A DNA stretch of 64,000 nt, from the NCBI GenBank assembly GCA_030998015.1, contig JARWMV010000232.1, positions 1,488,001-1,552,000 on the forward strand, given 5' to 3'. Source of the stretch: Ceratorhiza oryzae-sativae (taxonomy: Eukaryota > Basidiomycota > Agaricomycetes > Cantharellales > Ceratobasidiaceae). The notes beneath the pieces are model-generated. The model made no database searches. It saw only the letters and a program-made list of their open reading frames with translations, and was not told the origin of the DNA. Below are positions 55,539 through 64,000 of the stretch, in pieces. Every line of letters begins with the position of its first letter. The first letter of the stretch is position 1. The translations under genes were made by a program, and so were the position numbers.

Positions 55539-58341
55539 TCAAGCAAACCCAGTGTTCATGGTAGGAGTAAAGACAGGGAAAGGATGAGCCTTGGAAATAT
55601 CAGACGGACGATCGCAATAGAGTATGCCAGCCACATACCTCAGTATTGAAGACGACCTCTACCAAAATAATTCTAGTTTAGCCGAGTGGGACTTGGACGG
55701 GAGGGCGTCACGCACCATTCAGTGGCAAAACCGAACTATCGGAAAAGAGGAGGAACAGATACTTCAAGGTTTCGCTCTGGGAAAAAGTGTAATCTCCCCA
55801 CCTCAGCCACAAACACGCGATGAACTTACGAGCAAAAACGTCTCCTGCTTGTCATCCCAGCGAACCGGAAGCTTATCAACATTCAATACTGTGGCATAGC
55901 CCCCCGAAGGGACTTTGCAGTGTTTTTCAATAGCCTGAAAGATCGACCAGCCCCAACGGCGATACTTAGGGTCGCCAGTCAATCTATGGGCTAGGAAGAG
56001 CGACTCAATGGTCTCTGGTCTAGCCATGTGCTTGAGTCAGCCAATACCATCTTAGTCTAGGATCAGTCATTACCGCAAAATGTACCGAGCGTCGTATGAC
56101 ACGTCGTTTTTAGTGCTATAGAATGAGAACAGGTTAGACTAATGGCCGACAATGATGCTGCCTCGGTCCTGTCAAGGGACTCACTCGGATGTTCCTTTAA
56201 TATACCAGTCCAATGGAGCCTGGCTCCTTACCATTGCCGAGTCGGCTGGCGTCCTGAAGTGCACAATTTCGGGTGCGAGTCCACTAACGCAATGGCTAAG
56301 ATCAGCAGGGTTTTTACGTGTCCATTCGTAAAAGGATCCATACGTTGCGGTCTCGTGGGTAGCCATACAGCCGCTAATTAATTGGACCCCCATGGTCCAG
56401 TCAGCCCGCTCGCGATCGTTGAACTTGGAAGTGTCTGGAGGCACACTCATTCTACCGCCATCAGTTACCCCGAGCAATAACGAGCCACCCAAGAAGCACA
56501 CAAGATGATCCTGCTTGGGTATAAATTTCCACTCGCTGCAGATCCCTAAGCAAATGTGTAAATAGCATCACGACAGGTCTTACTGTTGGTGGCTGGTGCC
56601 TGAGCGAATTGGCTGAAGCTCCCCAGTAAAGACCAGCCCGCTTGTTGGTGTAGTCCTGACAAGATTCGATCGAATACCTTCCATAGCATCGTCGTACATC
56701 TGCGTAATCATATAAGACATAGCTACGCTTGACACGCCGACGACTCACGGTCCGGTAGACCAGTTCCGAGCGATCCTGGATGGTTCAAGTGATCGATGGG
56801 TAAATGGCAAGTCTCAGGGTAAATGCTTACGCACGGTCTGTAAATACTGTTTCCTGGACAATGTGTTAACCAATGATGCCTTGGAAAGTACTAAAAGACG
56901 CACAAGAGATACTCGTAGAAGGAATCTCCTCGGGAACCGAGGCGTATATCTGACACAAGGAACTGCCCGGTCTCTGGCCTGGATATGACGAGCTGTGAGC
57001 GAGACACTCTGGCAAAATCCGAACAACACTCACGACAAGAAGATAGGCACGATCGGCTGCATCATCCCTCTCTTAATCACGGCCATGACCTGGAGGCAGC
57101 TGGTCAGCAACAGATTCCGATCAAGCGCCCAAAAGGCTCGCCTTTTCAGCCATGCGCCAATAGCTATCTTCATCAGTGAGGAAGCTGAGGTATTTGAATT
57201 CCAGCTGGAGTGTGGCAGCCTCTGCTACGCTGACGAGGTTGTTATTGTCTTGATCCAGCACTCCTTTGCTAACGCAAGCTCCTTCCTAAACGTCGATCAA
57301 ACTGTAAATACATTATTAGCACGCATGACTCAAGCTACGTACACGTTTGGATGCGCATAAATTGACCAAGGAAGTTGGGAGCCCAGACGGCGTCTCAAAC
57401 ACCGGCATAATCCGATCAGCAAGCTCACTATTCACAGGGTAAGTGGGGCGCTCGGCTTGAGGATCGCCACATACCGGGCTCGATCCAAATACAAATTGTC
57501 ATCTGTTAAATAATGAGCCGAGAGAAGCCCACCGAGCACTCGTATGGTCGTCTGAAACGGCTAGCGCATAAGCGCCGGAAAAGTGTTTCTGCCGAAATGA
57601 ACGCACCTCGAACGTGTTGAAATTCGCATCACGATCAAAGCTCAAGGTGTTTTGCACCCAACTCCGAGCTCGTTGATATTCGGCGTCAAATTGATAACCT
57701 TGCCCCTGCATTAGGATGATAGTGTCGAGCGAGTCCACGACCGTATATCCGATACCGCCGGCAGTCGTTAGATTAGATCCCTTTTTCTCCAACGGATGAT
57801 ATTCGTCTGCACCAAACGCATCTCGTTCTAGACGAGAAACACTGAGCTGAAAGGGGAAAAAAGGATGACGTGGCACAGGAGCTCACCGTACGCAGAATAT
57901 GCATGCTAACGATCGTATTGGAAAATCAGTTGACAACACGAAGCTCAGGGGATGGCCACTCACGCGAAGGCTGCGACAATTGCGTCCCGTTTTTCGACAT
58001 CGGTTCCGATCGCCACACCGGCACGCGATGGAACTTTGAGTGCCGGAGCGACTCGCGCGACTCGACGGAAAGGAACCAGCCCAGAAAGCTAGCCACAGGC
58101 GCGCTAAATATGGACGCCCAAAACACGCGGACGGCCAACTCACCGTTGCTACACACCCTAAAAGCCCAGCCACCACAAGCCAGGAGAGCGGCGAGCCAGT
58201 TCGATTCTGGATTTCCATCGAGCGATCAGTATTCTAGGCTACGTGCTGCTGCTGGTTCTCTCACCGTTTGTTTGCCCACATCGGTCGCCGCGGGGCCAGC
58301 CTGGCTCGACGTGTTTTTGGTGCGTTGTCGTCGTTCGGTCA
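55539..58341 (-). CDS. MNS1: GH47 class I alpha-1,2-mannosidase
   Basis: This enzyme trims alpha-1,2-mannose from N-glycans in the ER/Golgi. The start MTERRQRTKNTSSQAGPAA at 58341 fits a short cytosolic tail; a hydrophobic segment (ASIFSAPVASFLGWFL) could be the signal anchor. GH47 landmarks follow: DAFGADEYHPLEKKGSNL, GGIGYTVVDSLDTIILM, DANFNTFE then LGGLLSAHYLTDDNLYLDRA, HLVCFLGGSLLLG, SGLAPEIVHF with a catalytic Glu, RPETIESLFLAHRLTGDPKY, and a final NTEAHP, whose Thr carries the calcium-binding site, split by an intron at about 55640. There are many small exons. I did not resolve every junction, so further one-base breaks are possible. Confidence 0.88.
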
Positions 58342-58838
58342 TGGTGGTTACAAGAGAGCCTGTATAGCCACGTGATTCCTTCGATCAGTGATCACTTGCG
58401 TCTGTGGCACACCCCGCCTGCGGCTTCGGTAGTGGCTGAAGGAGAGTTTACCGAGCAGAACCACCTAGGAAGCTTCTGTGTGCGCCGCAACGGCGAGCAC
58501 CACGAATTCAAATGACTCCGCCGGGTAGCATGGGCGATCGGTCCACATTGCCCAGGATTTCTTCGGAAATTATGACAGCGTATATGCACTTTATTAAATA
58601 TATCGGGTCGCAGTGTGGGTATCAGACAATGGGTATGGAGATGTATGGAGCAAGACCAAGTACACAAGAGTTCGGGTTGAATAATTATCCGATCAAGGGA
58701 CCGACATAACAGGCATAACCCAAGTAAAAAAGTCGTGAGAATAAAATGCGCAAAAAAGAAAAGATATGCTGTGTCGTAAGGTCATGGTCGTCATCTCGAT
58801 CAAGAATGAAACCCAAATCCACCGCTCGGAATTTTAGC
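58342..58838. other. Intergenic, no gene seen
   Basis: This holds the GH47 promoter and the 3' UTR of the downstream bZIP gene. ORFs of 65 to 91 codons lack any domain. Confidence 0.5.
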
Positions 58839-60766
58839 TCAGTCTCCATCTTGGCTTACAAATCGGAACTCTTCCGTCACCTCCTCCACCTCTTTTCCTA
58901 TCGCCTCCGCAGCTCCGAGCAGGCCTTCCATTCGCTCCTCTCTCCTGGAAAGCTGCGCGCGACGTGTTGCCTGGTATGTCGTGATCGCTCGCTTGTGTAC
59001 GCGAATCAACGTGGCCAGCCGATCAGAAACAGTGCCCTGCCCTGAGATCTCAATCGGGTCCTGTTCATCCCCGACTTCTTCACTGGGGTCATAGTCTGAA
59101 CGGCGCCGACCGGACAAATGCTGCGGTGCTGCGAGCGATGGTGGAAGGTCTCCCCATTGTGGGCGCAAAGGGGATGGGGAGGGCGAGCGAGAGTGGTCGC
59201 GTATTTTTCGTTGGGAATGTCCCGCAGGGGGTGACTGTAAATCCAGGATTGAGAAGAATCCTTGAGAAGAAGAAAAAAATTAAATCGCGCTTACTCGGTA
59301 GGCAGAGTGGGAGAGACGCCTTCCCTCGGGGTCTCGTTCCCAGTTAGACCTATCTGGACTTGCATATCGCATCCGGCTACGCAATCGATCATCCCTTTCG
59401 TCCTCGACCTCACGTTTTGTGCCACGCCCGGGACTTTCGTAGCGTATGCTTCCTTGGCCCTGGCCCGCGTAGCTACTTCCAGCTTCTGAGCGTGTATGAT
59501 GAGTCAGGATGGGAACTTGACCCGGACCGGTAGGGGGCGCAGCAGCAGCAACGAGGCCTGATGAACTAGCAAGGGAAGGATGTGTTGACAGACCCGGTGA
59601 TGCGACTAGAAGGCTCCGTCGAGGAGATCCGGAAGGTATTGGGGGCGGGAGGCTTGGGTGAGAGACCGGTGGGAGATGCCGTGGGTGTATATGGCTTGGA
59701 GGAGGGGGCGGGGCATGGCGAAGATGCGAGGGATGTGGAACAAGACTGGGCGGGAAGGGCGGGGGGTGCAGGGAATAGCCCGCACGGGAGAGATTGGCAA
59801 TGTGGTCGTTCAACTGCTTGTTCTCAATGCGAAGCATTTCGATCACTTGTTGCTGCTCAGTAATCTGGGTTGTCAAGACATGGACGTGCTCTGTGCAACG
59901 TCAGCCCTGGCTAGAGTCAAAATAGCGCACGTCAAATACCTTTACGCTTTGCCCGGCTCCGTCTGGCGCTCAGCCGATTATCGACCTTCTTTTTCGCTTC
60001 GGGTGGGAGTGCCATGTACTCTTCTGGCGTAGGGCTTTCCCCGACTCGGTGCTTGCCGGGTCGTCGGTATGGCATCTCTGAGCGTTGCGTGTCCGACTGA
60101 ACACTCTGCTGGCGTTGGTCGAATCCGACCGACGGCGACGTTGCAGAGAGTATGCTCGATTCGGATGCTGTCATGATGCTGTCGCGTCGTTGGGGTGCGC
60201 CTCGAGGAACGTCGTGCGCAGACATGGCAGGGGCGCCGCCCCGATGCCGGATATGACCCGCGCTGCTCGGCGCTCGAGCAAAGCGAGCGTTGTTGTCGCG
60301 GTTCGGGGGTAGATATGCAAGAGGGTCGGGGTCGGCGGGTGTAAAGCGTTCTGCGCGCGAGGTGCTAGTAAGCAACGGCAAAAGAGTCTGAATACGCGAC
60401 TGTATCTGGCTCAGGAGTGCGCCATCCGTTTGATGGCCGTCTAGAATGCAGACGATGCATGAGCACCGCAAGAATGTTCAGGGGTGTTTAAAAATAGACC
60501 GACCGAGGGCAAGACAGAGAGGGACGAAGCAGAAAAGGGGGGAGGGGGAGAAACGAGAGGCTCCGAGACTCACCCTGTGCGTGCTGCGTGGTCTCTGGGG
60601 CATGGTCTCGAGACATGCTTCCTTCTTCATCGTCACTCTGGTCGACGTCAACCGCTGGCCGGAGCGATCTTGCTCGGGGCTGACGCACATTGATATAGCC
60701 AATGGGGGGGTCCGAGTACTTGTGGTCGAGACGCTCGGTGCTATCGTGATCGGACGCCAGGTCCAT
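58839..60766 (-). CDS. bZIP transcription factor
   Basis: The start MDLASDHDSTERLDHKYSD at 60766 leads to an acidic Ser-rich N-terminus. After an intron (donor GTGAGT near 60570) come DGHQTDGALLSQIQSRIQTL, a disordered stretch, and EEYMALPPEAKKKVDNRLSA. The basic region has the canonical NRLSARRSRAKRK (N-x2-SA-x2-S-R). An intron splits the bZIP just after RAKRK. The zipper runs EHVHVLTTQITEQQQVIEML then RIENKQLNDHIANLSRA. A His/Pro-rich stretch (PPPPPSHIHPRHLPP) and an acidic coiled-coil end (RREERMEGLLGAAEAIGKEV) finish the protein. No frame break is needed. Target genes cannot be inferred. Confidence 0.85.
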
Positions 60767-63389
60767 GCTGGGGGTGCAACACGAAGCTGGGAGGGGTCAG
60801 AAAGGCGCACGGCCGGGGATAAATATGCAACTGACCGTCAGGAACGCGATATATGTAGCCGGCGCTTTCGGCCAAACGAGGAATTACTGCGAAACCCGAA
60901 CAGAATAGTCAGCCTTGCACGTGGCTATATATTAAGAGTGCGGCAAGGTGGGTGGGACGGACGGCGGCGCTGCACAGCGTGGGGACGACGAAAGGAGGGC
61001 GACCCGTGCGATCACAGGCAACGGGTCCGAGGAGCGAGCCAGACTTGTCCCGGTGTGGAATAGCGCGCTGGCCGCTGGAGCCGGATTGTGGGCGGCGATG
61101 GGGGGGAGCAGGCGGCGACGTACCGAGCTGCGGCGGCGCGGGCGGCGAGACAGACGGCGAGCGAGAGAGGGGCGGAGGGGAGATCGAAACGCGGCGTTAT
61201 ATGGACGAGCGCAGGCAAAACGCAAACAGATCTGACTGGTAATTGCCAAGTGGAGTGCTCGGCTTGAACAGCCGCGGCAGACCGGGGCGCGACGAGCCAT
61301 TCCACAATATGCCAGGAACACCTATCTGTCCGCAGCAGTGGGTTCGCCACCCCTTGATCGCCCACCACGCCGGGCCCACCCTGGTCGCCGCCCATGGGAT
61401 TCCGCCTGTGGACGATGAAAGCTTGTTTCCGACTCAGCCAACGCAGATCGCCTGCGTCAGCAGAACACCGCCCGTGACGTTCTGTGGCTTCCTCCACGTT
61501 TCTCCAGATCACAATCGAGTAATTACACACAAGTGCGTGCTGTCCGAGCGCCCGGAATCAATAACCCCCCGTTCTCACACTCGCTCGATAGGCTCGGTCT
61601 CGACGCATATACCCATGCCCATCAGGGTTGATCTAAATGAGATCGCCAACATGTCGGCCGCCCTGGGCATCGCCCATGCCCGGCCGGGTCGCCATCCAGC
61701 CCTCCCTTCAAACATTGCCCGCCCGCGCCAGGCTTGTATAAAGCAAGCACTTTGTGGACACGCTACCTAGCGCCCCAAACCCCTGACCCTCAGCCAGCCT
61801 GAAATCAGCCGCGGTGAATTGGATTTGCAGCAACACGTGGTCGAGCACTCTCCCAGTAACATACGAAATGCATATGTGCCGCATGTTTGAATCGAGGCCT
61901 GCTTCTGGCATAACTGACCAGTACGGGCTCGGCAAGTAGTCACCTCTGTACGACGGACTGTCGGAGCCGATGCTGCGAGGGTGGCGCCATTGAACGCGAG
62001 CAGCCCTCCCCCCCCCAAAGGCTCCCTGATGTCTCACCCTGCGTTTCTGCGGCGACGACGGAGTTGTATGGGCGTTGAGGTAGACATCTCCGGCCTGGCG
62101 TCGGGTGAAATCTGGCTAGTGCTCCGATTGGTCAAGTTAAACCATATTTGGCGGACTAGTGGGAGCTGGTTGACAAATCGATCAGATAGAGCACATCATT
62201 GCTTCCCTAACATATGCCCGACAGCGCGACATTCTTTCACATACAGACTGTTTGTTCGTCCAGAGCCCATTGGCTTGCGCTCTGACTCGTTTGATCTTGG
62301 TGTGATAACAACCAAGAACGCTGAAATCCGAGTCACTGATGTGCAACGTGCCCTGCGAAGACATGAATGTACAAGTTACGCAAGTGACAAGTTCGATTGC
62401 GTACATCAATTCGGGTCTTTCAGGTTAACTGATGGCTTTGGTGGTGTCCCCGGGCAGAAACAACCGAGGGGCGGGTTTATCTTGCCACGCCCCTGGCTCC
62501 AGGCCCCCCCCCTTGTGAGCTCGGTAGCTCGCCTATTATGAATGACGCCAGGCGAGACGATCGAGTGTCTTCCCAGTTACCCACCTAGGTGTAGCTCAGC
62601 CGGAATCTTTGAGGGGCTCAATATCTGGTGCAAGGCAAAGAAGGGGGAAGAATTCCAATCCTTGCGAATCGGGGAGCAACGATTCCGGATTGCCCAGACT
62701 CCCGACGTTGATACGCTTCCATATCATGCTCCTTGTTCCCAAGATCCAGCCCATGAGGAAAGTACTGCATAAAACGTCACAAACAACGTGCTGCGGAATA
62801 CCCGCAGGATCCTCAGAATGCAGGCGGTAGTCAGGTAATGAGTGTGGGATATGATCGCGATCGCTTCGCTGTTGCAACCCCATGGCTCACACACACGAAT
62901 TCGGGAGCGGTACGCGCGGTGGCCAAAACGCGAGATCACCGAGGTCCCAACACTCCCCAACAATGGCGGATGGCGGCGGCCCGTGATGTGCAGCTCTTTA
63001 CACCGGTCTGAAACTGCGGGTTGGTGACGCAAATGAACTAGTTCCTATGTCGACCTCTCTCCCCTCTGCTGCGCGTTTTTCCGCGTCTGCGCCTTGTAGA
63101 CTCGGAACTCGTTCAATGAAATTCACAGCAAGTCTATCTGCGAAACTTCTCAGGCCAAGGTTCATCGTGCTGCAAATAGGTATAGCACAACGCTCCCAGT
63201 GCTTACGCCATCACATCAGCAAGTCGAACACGATAGCTGCTGGCACGGGCAATGCCCCAAACGTTCCAGTTCCAAGCTCTTGGAGATCAATAGGAGCTTG
63301 GTCCTAATTCCGCCTGTGTTTGCGAAGCCTGCCAATTAGGGTGTCGGCATTTGTCTGAAAGTGCTTATTTACAGAGTTGTGCCACGCGT
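60767..63389. other. Gene-poor GC-rich region of about 2.6 kb
   Basis: The first 500 bases are a GC-rich promoter-like region for the bZIP gene. Beyond this, ORFs of 170 to 186 codons on both strands (61012-61530, 61243-61770, 61981-62541) overlap each other and show no domain, splice structure or low-variance composition; I read them as chance ORFs of GC-rich DNA. A GTAGCTCAG at 62591-62599 resembles a tRNA D-arm but lacks the T-arm. No transposon remnants are identified. Confidence 0.5.
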
Positions 63390-64000
63390 CTATGACTGCA
63401 GTTTGTTGCACACGTCAACAACGCCTTTGATATTATTGGCCTCGGTCTTCCAAACAGACCACTCAAAGGGACCAAGTTGCCCCATCTGGAACGACGTTCC
63501 TTCGCGGCGGGCAGATACCTCGCTCAGACCGTCGACCCACAGACCCCCACTCATGTGATACTCCCGTACACCCAGTGGGTAGAGTGCGGAAAAAACGCTG
63601 GCGATCGAATGGGAGCTAATCCCGGAGCCCGGCATGATGCGCACTTTATTTTTGCGATCCTTCTGGGCGGAAGAAACCGCACGAGCAAGTCGAATTAAGC
63701 AGTCAACCGAAGCTGGCTCATTTGCGCGGGGGGTCGCATGACCGCTGCTGAGTATACGTGTAATGTCGGGAATACCCATAATATCTTTCAATGCTGCGCA
63801 TAGAACCCGCTCGTTGAGTTTCCGGATGATAAATGAGCTGTCCGATCATGTTTACGCGTACCTTGGAAGGGATCTGCGGTAAGGTCGAATGCTCTATGGA
63901 AAGTCACTAGATAATATCCTTATGAACGCGATCGAACAGCTTGACATTCCAACTTGCCTTCCATAGGGCTAGCGAATTCCGCGAGCCTAAGAAGCAAGTG
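63390..64000 (-). CDS. CutC-like copper homeostasis protein, C-terminal part (cut by window edge)
   Basis: CutC proteins are TIM-barrel proteins linked to copper handling; their reaction is unsettled. The N-terminal exons lie beyond the window. Visible blocks are VTFHRAFDLTADP, then ALKDIMGIPDITRILSSGH, CLIRLARAVSSA, KVRIMPGSGISSHSIAS and GVREYHMSGGLWVDG, all in CutC order and spacing. The ORF ends at 63390 with VVDVCNKLQS. The junction after LTADPF (about 63790-63870) does not close in phase with the obvious GTACGC donor, so either another one-base error is present or the splice site differs. Confidence 0.78.

Noticed and set aside
61012..62541. Overlapping ORFs of 172 to 186 codons
   Set aside because: GC-rich DNA gives long chance ORFs on both strands; no splice sites, domains or preferred frame, and one starts at GTG.
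62591..62640. tRNA-like GTAGCTCAG
   Set aside because: It resembles a D-arm, but no anticodon arm or GTTCGA-type T-arm follows at the right spacing.

Overview
This is eukaryotic nuclear DNA from a filamentous basidiomycete, probably an Agaricomycete. The genes are dense and almost all are split by many short GT-AG introns of about 45 to 75 bases. The encoded proteins are fungal: Snt1, Fhl1, Bem1, Sds23, Ytp1, fungal cystathionine gamma-synthase, and GH16, GH47 and GH105-like glycosidases. A plant-associated, Rhizoctonia-like fungus would fit the intron style and the glycosidases, but that genus guess is inference. I see no virus, plasmid, CRISPR array, rRNA or tRNA gene.

Layout, left to right. 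The 3' end of eIF5, an unknown 220-residue protein, and cystathionine gamma-synthase divergent from ubiquitin-conjugating enzyme Ubc4 (0-7 kb). An unknown 311-residue protein, the small replication protein A subunit divergent from a Snt1/N-CoR-like SANT co-repressor, and a parvulin divergent from the ribosome-recycling ATPase Rli1 (7-16.5 kb). The CUE-domain protein Cue3/ASCC2, 77 bases head-to-head from the GPI transamidase subunit PIG-S, then the CBS-domain protein Sds23 (16.6-23.2 kb). A gene-poor stretch with one possible orphan gene (23.2-27.2 kb). Gamma-glutamyltranspeptidase, a Ytp1-like membrane protein, and an FHA plus forkhead factor of the Fhl1 type (27.2-37.5 kb). A secreted GH16 glucanase, a bZIP factor, and the polarity scaffold Bem1/Scd2 (38.2-43.7 kb). 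An unknown 372-residue protein, a proline-rich protein with ubiquitin-interacting-type motifs, a GH105-like glycosidase, RhoGDI, a GH47 mannosidase and a second bZIP factor (45.5-60.8 kb). A GC-rich gene-poor stretch, then a CutC-like gene running off the right edge.

Functional groupings: Rli1, Cue3, eIF5 and Fhl1 all belong to ribosome function or its control; Bem1 and RhoGDI both act on Rho/Cdc42 GTPases; PIG-S and GH47 act in the secretory pathway. Several neighbours are divergently transcribed from short shared promoters.

The most striking property of the window is technical or evolutionary. At least eleven otherwise convincing genes can only be read through if one base is added, or occasionally removed, usually in a short homopolymer. 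Exon totals become multiples of three once these are counted. Residual sequencing indels explain this best; a decayed allele is a weaker alternative. No undescribed multi-gene system is evident. The leads are the unknown proteins, the compact bidirectional promoters, two probable GC-AG introns and an internal repeat in the Fhl1 homologue.
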